NCBI GenBank assembly: GCA_020041925.1
Contig: CP083409.1
DNA: 64,000 nt
Strand: one strand, 5' to 3'
DNA from: Faucicola osloensis_D
Lineage (GTDB): Bacteria > Pseudomonadota > Gammaproteobacteria > Pseudomonadales > Moraxellaceae
The notes below the pieces were generated by a model. The model was not told where the DNA came from, searched no databases, and worked only from the letters and a program-made list of their open reading frames with translations. Positions 9,403-17,983 of the stretch are shown piece by piece. Positions within the stretch are counted from its first letter, which is position 1. Each line of letters starts with the position of its first letter. Both the position numbers and the translations under genes were made by a program.

Positions 9403-9666
9403 ATGCCAAATCAGTCGACTAAATCCGCAGTTTCTACTTCAGACGCTATCCAAGCCCAGACTGGATTGGTAAATCACAGCCCACTCCCACTATCTGCTCA
9501 AACCACCTTAGCCACTCAAATTAGCTCGGTCAATGGTCTGATGGTTTATACCACAGGTTTGCTACTGTACCCCACCCAAGCAGGCGATAAAAAAAATCAC
9601 CGAATATTATCGATGATTTTCTTTGTGCTCGGGGTGTTAGTGATATTTCGCTTAACACACGGATAA
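9403..9666 (+). CDS. small hypothetical protein with C-terminal membrane helix
   Basis: The 87-residue open frame has a Ser/Thr/Gln-rich N-terminal half and a single hydrophobic helix near the C-terminus (about 68-83, ILSMIFFVLGVLVIF) followed by a few polar residues. This is a tail-anchored-like layout. The ribosome site is weak (GGGAAGA about 10 bases upstream), so the reality of the gene rests on the clear membrane segment and the lack of a competing frame. It may be lineage-restricted. It converges with the SCP2 gene. Confidence 0.5.
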   Translation: MPNQSTKSAVSTSDAIQAQTGLVNHSPLPLSAQTTLATQISSVNGLMVYTTGLLLYPTQAGDKKNHRILSMIFFVLGVLVIFRLTHG

Positions 9667-9701
9667 TGCTCGCAATATCCTAAATTATTTAATCAGCCCA
9701 T

Positions 9702-10091
9702 TTACACTTGTGTATTGGCTAAGATGTCTTTGAAAAGCTGTTTTTGCTCAGCGCTTGGGCTTGCGGTTTGGATAGACATTAATTGTCCCATATCGCCTTC
9801 GACGCGGATTTTGCCAGCCATGAAGGCTTCCATTGCACGGTTCATATCACGATCTAAAAAGATTGCTTTTAAGGTATCGGCATCCAGTTTTAAGGTGGTT
9901 AAAGCGCCATCTTTCAAACCTTGATGAATCGTGCCATCATAAAAAGCGGCATTGACTTCTTGATTGTCGCTATCTGTGACTTGTAAATTAATTGACATAT
10001 TTTTAATCGCGGGTGATAGATTTAGGTCACCTGCTTTGTTGGTTAATTCGTCAACTTTATCAAACCATTCTTGTGTTAAAATTTTAGCCAT
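9702..10091 (-). CDS. SCP2 sterol-binding domain protein
   Basis: The 129-residue protein consists of one SCP2-like domain, the small lipid-binding fold also found in UbiJ and sterol carrier protein 2. Visible family features are the strand-rich first half and DADTLKAIFLDRDMNRAMEAFMAGKIRVEGD, here read as the core pattern FMAGKIRVEGDM near residue 95-106. A ribosome site (GGAGA) lies just before the ATG at 10091. No partner genes flank it. A role in binding a hydrophobic molecule is inferred from the fold; the ligand is unknown. Confidence 0.85.
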   Translation of the reverse strand: MAKILTQEWFDKVDELTNKAGDLNLSPAIKNMSINLQVTDSDNQEVNAAFYDGTIHQGLKDGALTTLKLDADTLKAIFLDRDMNRAMEAFMAGKIRVEGDMGQLMSIQTASPSAEQKQLFKDILANTQV

Positions 10092-10609
10092 TTTAAATTC
10101 TCCTTATCGTTAGTTTAGAACTTGTGCATCTTACCGAGATTTTGTATGAATGACAATTCTCTAACGCATAATAAACCTATTTGTAGAACAACGATAATGG
10201 CGCTCGGTTAACCATTTTTAGCATTGTTACTAGATAGTGTATGGGGTGTTAAAAAAATCCCCACAATTTACATGGTTTTTTTTATTTTTCATATTATAAT
10301 AGTTGGTGTGTAATTTTTTTTGCGCTATGAACGTTACATTAGATGATATTTAGCAAAGATTAAGTTACAATACTTGGTGAGAATCGTGAGTTTGAGCCTA
10401 TTTTACTGCTTGTAAATTTACTGTTTTGCGTCAAGATTTAGCCGCTAATTTCTTTAAAATTCATCGTGAAACTAGCCACTAAACAGTTAGCCTATCTTAT
10501 AAAAAAATAACTAGTGCCAACGCCTCTGACCGGATAGTTTTATTGACAGGCACAAAGGAGATTTCTGCTTAAACTTGTTGATAATATAGGCTGTAAAGGA
10601 AATCATCGA
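10092..10609. other. intergenic region upstream of ccoN, 518 bases
   Basis: No gene is supported. The region lies between the divergent SCP2 gene and ccoN, so it holds promoters in both directions and perhaps a long ccoN leader. A TGGGG/CCCCA hairpin with an A-rich loop sits at 10242-10263. I looked for an FNR/ANR box (TTGAT-N4-ATCAA), which often controls cbb3 oxidase genes, and saw no good match. A TTGACA element lies near 10542 but without a well-spaced TATAAT. Confidence 0.5.
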
Positions 10610-12082
10610 ATGAATTTACAAAACACAGCAATACCTATTACCGATGATTATGAAGTGGACATCATTAAGTTGTTCTCAATCATGGCGGTAGTATATGGTA
10701 TTATCGGTATGGCAATTGGGGTGTTCATTGCATCACAATTGGCATGGCCTGCCCTCAATTTTGGTATCCCTTGGCTAACATTTAGCCATTTGCGTCCATT
10801 GCACACCAACGCGGTGATTTTTGCATTTGGTGGTTGTGCGTTATTCGCAACTTCATATTATATCGTTCAAAGAACGTGTAAAACGCGTTTATTCGCACCT
10901 TATCTAGCCTGGTTCACCTTTTGGGGGTGGAATCTTGTTATTGTTGGCGCAATTATTACCCTACCCTTGGGTTTAACCTCAACGAAAGAATATGCTGAGC
11001 TTGAATGGCCCATTGATATTTTAATTGCCGTGGTGTGGATATCTTATGCTATTGTGTTTTTTGGTACGTTATTGAAACGCAAAACCTCGCATATCTACGT
11101 TGCTAACTGGTTCTTTGCTGCATTTATTTTGACCATTGCGTTACTGCATATTGTCAATAGTATGGCAATCCCTCTGAGCTTCTGGAAGTCATATTCCTTG
11201 TTTGGCGGTGCGACTGATGCTATGGTGCAATGGTGGTATGGTCACAACGCCGTAGGTTTTTACTTAACAGCCGCGTTTTTGGGTATGATGTATTACTTTG
11301 TGCCTGTACAAATCGGTCGTCCTGTTTACTCCTATCGTTTATCTATTATCCACTTTTGGGCGTTAATTGCGTCTTATATGTGGGCGGGTGGTCACCATCT
11401 TCATTATTCAGCACTCCCTGACTGGGCACAGTCTTTAGGGATGGTATTTTCTATCATTTTATTTGCGCCTTCATGGGGCGGTATGATTAATGGTGTACTT
11501 ACCTTATCTGGCAGCTGGGATAAACTTCGCACAGACCCTATTATTCGTTTCTTGATTGTTGCACTGTCATTCTATGCGATGTCAACGTTTGAAGGTCCGA
11601 TGATGTCAATCAAAACCGTCAATGCGTTATCCCATGATACTGACTGGACGATAGGTCACGTGCATTCTGGTGCGTTAGGCTGGGTTGGTATGGTTACGGT
11701 TGGTTCATTATATGTATTGATTCCACGTATTTGGAACAAACAAAAAATGTATTCAACTGACTTAATCACCACGCACTTTTGGCTGGCTACTGCAGGTACT
11801 ATTTTCTACATCGTATCGCTTTGGATTTCAGGTATTGGTCAAGGTATGATGTGGCGTGCTACAAATCCAGATGGAACGCTGGTGTATAGTTTCGTTGATA
11901 CTGTCTTGTTCTCGCACTATCCTTACATTGGTCGTGCATTTGGTGGTTTATTGTATGTCACAGGTATGGTCGTCATGGCTTACAACGTCTACAAAACTAT
12001 CACGATGCCAAGCACTAAAACTGTTGAAGTAGCGGATACCACTACACCTGTAGTAGAAACTGCTACCGCAAAACAGATTTAA
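10610..12082 (+). CDS. ccoN: cbb3-type cytochrome c oxidase subunit I
   Basis: Catalytic heme-copper subunit of the high-affinity cbb3 oxidase, which reduces oxygen at the inner membrane under low oxygen. The 490-residue protein has about 12 membrane helices. Heme and copper ligand segments are visible: LRPLHTNAVIFAFGG near residue 60, WWYGHNAVGF near 207-216, GGHHLHYSALPDW near 260-272, and the paired His segment IGHVHSGALGW near 348-358. An AAAGGA-like site precedes the ATG. It opens the ccoNOQP operon, with ccoO 10 bases downstream. Confidence 0.96.
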   Translation: MNLQNTAIPITDDYEVDIIKLFSIMAVVYGIIGMAIGVFIASQLAWPALNFGIPWLTFSHLRPLHTNAVIFAFGGCALFATSYYIVQRTCKTRLFAPYLAWFTFWGWNLVIVGAIITLPLGLTSTKEYAELEWPIDILIAVVWISYAIVFFGTLLKRKTSHIYVANWFFAAFILTIALLHIVNSMAIPLSFWKSYSLFGGATDAMVQWWYGHNAVGFYLTAAFLGMMYYFVPVQIGRPVYSYRLSIIHFWALIASYMWAGGHHLHYSALPDWAQSLGMVFSIILFAPSWGGMINGVLTLSGSWDKLRTDPIIRFLIVALSFYAMSTFEGPMMSIKTVNALSHDTDWTIGHVHSGALGWVGMVTVGSLYVLIPRIWNKQKMYSTDLITTHFWLATAGTIFYIVSLWISGIGQGMMWRATNPDGTLVYSFVDTVLFSHYPYIGRAFGGLLYVTGMVVMAYNVYKTITMPSTKTVEVADTTTPVVETATAKQI

Positions 12083-12092
12083 GGAGAGACTC

Positions 12093-12710
12093 ATGCAAAT
12101 CAATCACGAAATTATTGAAAAAAACACGGGTCTTCTTCTTATCCTAATCGTTGTAGCTATTAGTTTTGCGACTTTGGTAGAAATCGTGCCATTGATTTAT
12201 ACCAAAGAAGTTAACCAACCTTTGCCCAATATGAAGCCATGGACTGCCCTTGAATTAGAAGGTCGTGATATTTATATTCGTGAAGGCTGTCACGTCTGTC
12301 ATACCCAAATGGTTCGTCCTCTTCGGGCTGAAGTGGAACGTTATGGACCTTATTCGCGCGCTGCTGAATCCGCTTGGGATCATCCCTTCTTATGGGGGTC
12401 CAAACGTACTGGACCTGATCTTGCGCGTGTGGGCGGACGCTATTCTGATGACTGGCAACGTGAACACTTGATTAACCCACAATCATTGGTACCTGAGTCT
12501 GTGATGCCATCATTTGCTTGGTTAGCAAAAAATGACGTTAACCCTGACGAAGTACAAGCAAAAATGCGTCTATTCCGCGACCATTTCGGTGTGCCTTATA
12601 GCGATGCTGATATTGCAGGTGCACCTGATGCGGTACAAGGTAAAACTGAGCTCGATGCCGTTGTTGCGTATTTACAACAACTGGGCACTGCAATGAAAGG
12701 TCAACGTTAA
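12093..12710 (+). CDS. ccoO: cbb3-type cytochrome c oxidase subunit II, monoheme cytochrome c
   Basis: Membrane-anchored cytochrome c subunit that passes electrons to CcoN. The 205-residue protein has one N-terminal membrane helix (about 14-34), then a single heme site CHVCH near residue 67-71 in the family context EGCHVCHTQMVRPL. The downstream GPDLARVGGRYSDDW segment is typical of CcoO. AGGAGA lies just before the ATG. Its stop codon TAA overlaps the ATG of ccoQ by one base, so the two are likely translationally coupled. Confidence 0.96.
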   Translation: MQINHEIIEKNTGLLLILIVVAISFATLVEIVPLIYTKEVNQPLPNMKPWTALELEGRDIYIREGCHVCHTQMVRPLRAEVERYGPYSRAAESAWDHPFLWGSKRTGPDLARVGGRYSDDWQREHLINPQSLVPESVMPSFAWLAKNDVNPDEVQAKMRLFRDHFGVPYSDADIAGAPDAVQGKTELDAVVAYLQQLGTAMKGQR

Positions 12711-12883
12711 TGTTGGGCACATTACACAGTATCGCAACGGTCGCAGCGTTTATCGCTTTTATTGCGATTGTTTGGTGGGCTTACTCACCAAAGAATCGCA
12801 AACGATTTGAAGAAGATGCAAAACTTGCGTTAGATGACGAAGACCTAACAGATGCATCACAACGCAATAAGGATAAAAAATGA
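12710..12883 (+). CDS. ccoQ: cbb3-type cytochrome c oxidase subunit CcoQ
   Basis: A 57-residue open frame fits exactly between ccoO and ccoP. It starts on the last base of the ccoO stop and ends in an ATGA overlap with the ccoP start. The product has one membrane helix (about 7-25) followed by WWAYSPKNRKRFEEDAK, the usual CcoQ pattern of a helix and then a charged cytoplasmic tail. CcoQ is a small non-catalytic subunit that stabilises the complex. The size, position and helix make the call firm even though the gene is short. Confidence 0.93.
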   Translation: MLGTLHSIATVAAFIAFIAIVWWAYSPKNRKRFEEDAKLALDDEDLTDASQRNKDKK

Positions 12884-14058
12884 GTGGATTTTGGAGTTTT
12901 TGGATAACCCTATTTTCCATCGCTTGTTGGGCTTGGATTTTGTGCTGGTTAGTCGGTGTATTGGGTTATCGCCCAAAAATGTCGGATGACGGTACCACAG
13001 GCCATGAATACGATGGTATCCAAGAGTTTGACCGTCCATTACCAAAATGGTGGTTAGCAATCTTTTGGGGTACATTAGCTTGGGCACTACTGTACATGCT
13101 ATTGTTCCCATCAATATTGCCAGGCTCATGGAAAGGTATTACTACGGTAAAAGTAGATGGGCAAGATGTTCCTTGGACCAGTGCTAATGAATTAGCATCC
13201 GATCTTGAGCGCAATAATGCCGTATTTACTCGCACGTTCAATGATAAAATCTTAAAAGACAAAGCGGTAACTGCACAAATTGATAGCCTTGCTAAATTAC
13301 AAGCACAGCAAGCTAAAAATGCAGAACCCAATGCCGAATTAAAATCGCAAATTGATAAAGGTATTGTAGGGCTGGCACCTGCCGTTCTGAAACTTTCTCA
13401 AGACCCGCAAGCGATTAAAATTGGTCAGCGTTTGTTCTTACAAAACTGTTCAGTGTGTCATGGCTCACAAGCGCATGGTGCACCGGGTTATCCAAACTTG
13501 ACGGACAATGACTGGATTTATGGCGGTACACCCGATAAAATATTGTTAACCCTAAATCATGGTCGTGTCGGTGGTATGCCAGCTTGGAAAGCGCAGATTG
13601 GTGAAGACGGTGTTCGCGCTGCAGCTGAATACGTACTATCACTATCACCCGGTCATGGTTCAAAAGAAAATGGTCAGTTGAACCAAACTTTGGTTAATCA
13701 AGGCAAGGCTATTTTTGATACCAACTGTGCGGTATGTCACGGTAAAGATGCCAAAGGTAACCATGATGTTGGTGCGTTGAATCTTACCGACGACACGTGG
13801 TTATATGGTGGCGACCGGGAAACAGTTCGTACTACGATACGTAATGGGCGTGCCGGTGTGATGCCACATTGGGATACCAAACTGGGTAACGAGCGTATTA
13901 TGTTATTGGCAGCGTATGTTTATTCATTAAGCGATCACAAACAAGACGCTTCTGTGATGACCCCACAAACTATCGTCAATAAAGAACGTGGTGCAGCCTC
14001 TACCCCAGTTGAAACTGCGAATGCGGTAAAATCTGCGGTTGCTAGTGCGGTAAAATAA
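12880..14058 (+). CDS. ccoP: cbb3-type cytochrome c oxidase subunit III, diheme cytochrome c
   Basis: Diheme cytochrome c subunit that accepts electrons from soluble or membrane cytochromes. The 392-residue product has an N-terminal membrane helix (about 5-28), the family segment GHEYDGIQEFDRPLPKWW, a second helix near 60-80 and two CxxCH sites, CSVCHG near 190 and CAVCHG near 285. The C-terminal 40 residues are an extra Ala/Thr/Val-rich tail. The gene overlaps ccoQ by 4 bases and closes the operon before a strong hairpin terminator. Confidence 0.96.
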   Translation: MSGFWSFWITLFSIACWAWILCWLVGVLGYRPKMSDDGTTGHEYDGIQEFDRPLPKWWLAIFWGTLAWALLYMLLFPSILPGSWKGITTVKVDGQDVPWTSANELASDLERNNAVFTRTFNDKILKDKAVTAQIDSLAKLQAQQAKNAEPNAELKSQIDKGIVGLAPAVLKLSQDPQAIKIGQRLFLQNCSVCHGSQAHGAPGYPNLTDNDWIYGGTPDKILLTLNHGRVGGMPAWKAQIGEDGVRAAAEYVLSLSPGHGSKENGQLNQTLVNQGKAIFDTNCAVCHGKDAKGNHDVGALNLTDDTWLYGGDRETVRTTIRNGRAGVMPHWDTKLGNERIMLLAAYVYSLSDHKQDASVMTPQTIVNKERGAASTPVETANAVKSAVASAVK

Positions 14059-14074
14059 TTTTTACCCGCCACTT

Positions 14075-14106
14075 AAAAAAGCGAGTTTTAATCACTCGCT
14101 TTTTTA
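14075..14106. terminator. bidirectional rho-independent terminator between ccoP and the Spx-like gene
   Basis: Arms AAAAAAGCGAG (14075-14085) and CTCGCTTTTTT (14095-14105) form a perfect stem. The T run on one strand and the A run on the other allow it to work for both converging genes. Confidence 0.92.
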
Positions 14107-14142
14107 TTGGGGATTGACTTGCCCCTCTTTACTTGCCTAGTT

Positions 14143-14496
14143 TTACATGCCTAGTTTTTCAAAGGCAGTTTCATCAAAACCAATGATTAACTCATTGTCT
14201 GAGACGACAATCGGGCGCTTAATCATACTTGGCTGCGCTATCATCATATCTAACGCGGCATCCACATCTTGCTTGATTTGGGATTTTTGCGCATCGCTAA
14301 GTTTGCGGTAGGTTGTACCTTTGGTATTCATGATTTTGTCGATACCAACTGTTTCGACCCAATGGGCTAATATCGGTTTGCCTATCGCCTGTTTTTTGTA
14401 GTCAAAAAATTCATACTCCAAACCCAGTGCAGTTAATTTATCAAACGCCTTTTTCATGGTGCTACAGTTTTTGATACCGTAGATGGTGATGCTCAT
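14143..14496 (-). CDS. Spx/ArsC/YffB-family protein
   Basis: The 117-residue protein has the thioredoxin-like ArsC fold. The N-terminal YGIKNCSTMKKA (Cys at residue 11) is the hallmark of the YffB branch, and SMIKRPIVV near residue 90 carries the conserved Arg-Pro. YffB proteins are related to arsenate reductase but their substrate is not settled, and a glutathione-dependent thiol role has been suggested for the family. No arsenic genes are nearby, so arsenate reduction should not be assumed. It converges with ccoP and is divergent from leuS. Confidence 0.85.
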   Translation of the reverse strand: MSITIYGIKNCSTMKKAFDKLTALGLEYEFFDYKKQAIGKPILAHWVETVGIDKIMNTKGTTYRKLSDAQKSQIKQDVDAALDMMIAQPSMIKRPIVVSDNELIIGFDETAFEKLGM

Positions 14497-14591
14497 ATTG
14501 GCTCCTTTTTTTATCGCAATTTTTACGGTTTTAGGCTATGCTATGGGGCTTAATATATTTTCCCATTCAAATACTGCAAATTCAGACCATT

Positions 14592-17252
14592 ATGAGTAAT
14601 TCAGCTTTAACCAGTCAATACCAACCCCAAGTTATCGAGCCTGCCCAACAACAAAAATGGGAACAGCAAAATCGCTATCAAGTAAACAACGCGGCATCAG
14701 ATAAGCCGTCACGTTATTTGCTGTCTATGTTTCCTTACCCCAGTGGTAAGCTACATATGGGGCACGTGCGCAACTACACGATTAGTGATGTGTTGAGCCG
14801 TTACTATCGGTTAAAGGGTTATGAAGTATTGCAGCCAATGGGCTGGGATGCGTTTGGTATGCCTGCAGAAAATGCAGCGATTGCCAATGCTGTTGCCCCT
14901 GCTGCGTGGACGTTTTCAAACATTGACAATATGCGCGCGCAGCTCAAATCATTAGGACTATCGATTGACTGGTCACGTGAATTTGCCACTTGTACGCCCG
15001 AATACTACAAGTGGGAACAATGGCTATTTGTACAACTGTTCAAAAAAGGCTTGGTATACAAAAAACTCTCAACGGTGAATTGGGACCCTGTTGATAATAC
15101 CGTCCTTGCCAATGAGCAAGTGGTGGATGGTCGCGGTTGGCGCTCAGGTGCGCTAATTGAAAAACGCGAAATCCCCATGTACTACTTTAACATCACCGCC
15201 TACGCAGACGAGCTGTTAACTGATTTGGATAAGCTGGAAGGTCATTGGCCACAGCAAGTGATTACTATGCAGCGCAACTGGATTGGTCGCTCTGAAGGCA
15301 TGGAAATTCATTTTCCCTATACCTTAAATGGTGAAGAAAAAACCCTAGATGTGTTCACTACCCGTCCTGATACCTTAATGGGTGTGACTTATGTATCGGT
15401 GGCAGCTGAGCATCCACTGGCAAAACACGCTGCCGCGACCAATCCTGCCTTACAAAGCTTTATTGAAGCCTGCAAAAAAGGCTCAGTTGCCGAGGCAGAC
15501 TTAGCCAAAGCTGAAAAAATGGGTATGGACACGGGTCTGACTGTCACCCATCCGTTAACCGGTGAGCAAGTGCCTGTTTGGGTCGCTAACTACGTCTTAA
15601 TGAGCTACGGTTCTGGCGCTGTTATGGCAGTCCCTGCGCATGATGAACGCGACTTTGAATTTGCCAATAAATACCAGTTGCCTATCAAGCAAGTGATTGA
15701 CCTAGATGAACTCCACAAACAAGGTCAAGAATTTGATGCAACGACTTGGCAAGACTGGTATGGCGATAAGCAAAATGGCGTGGCTATTAACTCGGGCGAG
15801 TTAGACGGTTTAAATTTTAAACAAGCCTTTGACAAAATTTTAACCCAACTTGAGCCGAAAGGCTTGGGTAAAAAAACCATCAATTATCGGCTACGCGATT
15901 GGGGAGTATCTCGCCAGCGTTATTGGGGTTGCCCAATTCCGGTTATCAACTGTAAAGACTGCGGTACAGTGCCTGTCCCTGAAAGTCAGCTGCCTGTGGT
16001 ATTACCTTTAGATGTAGTGCCCGATGGACGCGGCAATCCCCTCAACAATCTTGCTTCATTTACCGATGTCAACTGTCCATGTTGCGGCAAGCCTGCCAAA
16101 CGTGAAACCGATACCTTTGATACTTTTGTAGAATCAAGCTGGTATTACGCGCGTTTTGCCTCACCCAATTATACTGATGGGATGATTAATAAAGTCGCCG
16201 CCGATAAATGGCTACCTGTGGATCAATATGTAGGCGGTGTTGAGCACGCCGTGTTACATTTGCTGTATGCGCGTTTTTTCCACAAGCTTATGCGTGATGA
16301 AGGCTTGGTGCAGGGTGATGAACCTTTTGCTAATTTACTCACCCAAGGCATGGTCTTGGCGGGTACTTATCTTCGCGAAAATGCCGATGGTAGCAAATCC
16401 TATTACTTTCCAGAAGAAGTTGATATCCGCTACAACGACAAAGGTCAGCCCATCGAAGCGACCTTAAAAGCCGATGGTCAGCCTGTCAAAATTGGCAAAA
16501 TCGAAAAAATGTCAAAGTCAAAAAACAATGGTGTCGACCCACAAGCGACTATTGATCAATATGGCGCAGATACGGTTCGACTTTACACCATGTTTACCGC
16601 GCCTGTCGACCAAACGCTTGAATGGATTGACGATGGACTAAAAGGTCCGTATAACTTTTTGAAAAAAGTATGGCGTTATACCATCGAGCATGCTGAAACA
16701 TTGGCACAACAATCTTTAACCGCAGCAACCTTATCGGTGAGTGATGCCCAGTCGCTGAGTAAAGCCGCTAAAAATCTACGCCGTAAAACACATGATACGA
16801 TCGGCAAATTAGATGACGCCTTTGGCAAAAACTTGGCGCTCAATACGCCCGTGTCATTTTTAATGGAACTGTCGAACGAACTCACGGCGTTTGAAATCGC
16901 TTCTGATAGCGATTTGGCGGTAGCCAATGAAGCACTCATAACATTATTGACCTTGCTTACCATGTACGCGCCGCACATGGCAGAAGTCCTACTTGAGCAG
17001 TTAGGGATTGATGTGATGACACTAAGCTATCCAGCCGTTGATACTTCCGCCTTGGTACAAGACACTATCACCATGGTGGTGCAAGTCAACGGCAAAATCC
17101 GTGGTCAAATGGATGTGGCGCCAAACAGTGACAGCGATTGGTTAAAAGCCGAAGCAAAACAACTCGACAGCGTCGCTAAATTTATTACCGGCGATATCGT
17201 CAAAGAAATCGTGGTGCCCAATAAACTGGTCAATATTGTGGTAAAAGCCTAA
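14592..17252 (+). CDS. leuS: leucine--tRNA ligase
   Basis: Charges tRNA-Leu with leucine. The 886-residue class I synthetase has the HIGH-type motif HMGH at 55-58, a CP1 editing domain at about 220-420 (with TTRPDTLMGVTYV), a zinc-like CPCCGKPAKRETDTFDTFVESSWYYAR segment here represented by its core CPCCGKP, and KMSKS at 639-643. The start at 14592 matches the usual LeuS N-terminus; an in-frame upstream start at 14538 would add 18 non-conserved residues. The ribosome site is weak. A terminator follows at 17261, so lptE-holA probably start separately. Confidence 0.96.
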   Translation: MSNSALTSQYQPQVIEPAQQQKWEQQNRYQVNNAASDKPSRYLLSMFPYPSGKLHMGHVRNYTISDVLSRYYRLKGYEVLQPMGWDAFGMPAENAAIANAVAPAAWTFSNIDNMRAQLKSLGLSIDWSREFATCTPEYYKWEQWLFVQLFKKGLVYKKLSTVNWDPVDNTVLANEQVVDGRGWRSGALIEKREIPMYYFNITAYADELLTDLDKLEGHWPQQVITMQRNWIGRSEGMEIHFPYTLNGEEKTLDVFTTRPDTLMGVTYVSVAAEHPLAKHAAATNPALQSFIEACKKGSVAEADLAKAEKMGMDTGLTVTHPLTGEQVPVWVANYVLMSYGSGAVMAVPAHDERDFEFANKYQLPIKQVIDLDELHKQGQEFDATTWQDWYGDKQNGVAINSGELDGLNFKQAFDKILTQLEPKGLGKKTINYRLRDWGVSRQRYWGCPIPVINCKDCGTVPVPESQLPVVLPLDVVPDGRGNPLNNLASFTDVNCPCCGKPAKRETDTFDTFVESSWYYARFASPNYTDGMINKVAADKWLPVDQYVGGVEHAVLHLLYARFFHKLMRDEGLVQGDEPFANLLTQGMVLAGTYLRENADGSKSYYFPEEVDIRYNDKGQPIEATLKADGQPVKIGKIEKMSKSKNNGVDPQATIDQYGADTVRLYTMFTAPVDQTLEWIDDGLKGPYNFLKKVWRYTIEHAETLAQQSLTAATLSVSDAQSLSKAAKNLRRKTHDTIGKLDDAFGKNLALNTPVSFLMELSNELTAFEIASDSDLAVANEALITLLTLLTMYAPHMAEVLLEQLGIDVMTLSYPAVDTSALVQDTITMVVQVNGKIRGQMDVAPNSDSDWLKAEAKQLDSVAKFITGDIVKEIVVPNKLVNIVVKA

Positions 17253-17260
17253 TTGATTAC

Positions 17261-17290
17261 AAGGGTTTATTGGCAACCTAAGCCCTTTTT
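17261..17290 (+). terminator. rho-independent terminator after leuS
   Basis: Arms AAGGGTTTA (17261-17269) and TAAGCCCTT (17279-17287) pair with one G-T wobble and are followed by a T run. It lies 8 bases after the leuS stop. Confidence 0.75.
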
Positions 17291-17297
17291 GACCTTA

Positions 17298-17329
17298 AAG
17301 CTTTATAATAACCTGAAGCTTTATAATAA
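17298..17329. repeat. 14-base direct repeat between leuS and lptE
   Basis: AAGCTTTATAATAA occurs at 17298-17311 except that the last base position is shared with the spacer, and again at 17316-17329. The period is 18 bases. Both copies contain a TATAAT-like element, so the duplication could create alternative -10 sites for lptE-holA. Confidence 0.7.
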
Positions 17330-17360
17330 AGCGCTATCACAAGCAATACCGACAATCATA

Positions 17361-17387
17361 GACAGGTAACTAACAGACAGGTAACTA
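17361..17387. repeat. 15-base tandem duplication at the lptE translation start
   Basis: GACAGGTAACTA occurs at 17361-17372 and 17376-17387 with a period of 15 bases. Each copy contains an AGGTAA ribosome-site-like element, and the second lies just before the lptE ATG at 17389. Confidence 0.85.
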
Positions 17388-17388
17388 T

Positions 17389-17955
17389 ATGAATAAGCCA
17401 TTTCTTCGTATCCTCCTAAGCAGTGTGTTACTGACGCAGCTACCTGCCTGTGGTTTTCATCTACGCGGGTATGATGTGCCTATGTCACAAAATATCCCAA
17501 CCACTGAGCTGATTTTTCACAATAGCCCAGAAGATTATGCGGTAAAAAATGCCTTAAAAAAACAGCTCGACCAGCTGAGCATCAATACCCAAGATAGGGT
17601 GATTGATAACAAGGCAACCAACCAATCAAATACCGCCTTGCCTGCCAGTATTGAAGTCAAAAACATTCGCCTGCAAAACTACCAGCTACGCGGTATTTTG
17701 ACCGAAATTCGCATGGTGCTAAGCGCAGAGGTAAGCTATCGCGCCATTGAAAATGGTCAACCTCGCACGCTGACCAATACGATTCAAGTACAGCGCAGCT
17801 ATCAGTATGACCAAGGCGTGGTAGCCACTGACAATCCCCAAGCTGAGCAAATTAAAGTATGGTTGTATGATAACCTGGCGCAGCGTATTGCTGACCAATA
17901 TGTCGCACTGAGCCTTCCTAAAATCACCAAAGTGCCGACCGCCACCACCCCCTAA
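17389..17955 (+). CDS. lptE: LPS-assembly lipoprotein LptE
   Basis: Outer-membrane lipoprotein that plugs the LptD barrel and helps insert lipopolysaccharide. The 188-residue precursor has a signal peptide with lipobox LPAC (Cys 21), directly followed by GFHLRGYDV, the family signature. The mature part alternates strand-like segments as expected for LptE. It lies between leuS and holA, the conserved gammaproteobacterial order. The ATG at 17389 follows a duplicated leader that presents two AGGTAA elements. Confidence 0.93.
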   Translation: MNKPFLRILLSSVLLTQLPACGFHLRGYDVPMSQNIPTTELIFHNSPEDYAVKNALKKQLDQLSINTQDRVIDNKATNQSNTALPASIEVKNIRLQNYQLRGILTEIRMVLSAEVSYRAIENGQPRTLTNTIQVQRSYQYDQGVVATDNPQAEQIKVWLYDNLAQRIADQYVALSLPKITKVPTATTP

Positions 17956-17983
17956 CCTACCTAATCTAATTGGTAACACGCTG

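Noticed and set aside
10092..10609. FNR/ANR box before ccoN
   Set aside because: I looked for TTGAT-N4-ATCAA and near matches and found none good enough.
14143..14496. Arsenate reductase call for the Spx/ArsC-like protein
   Set aside because: The GIKNC motif fits the YffB branch and no ars genes are nearby.
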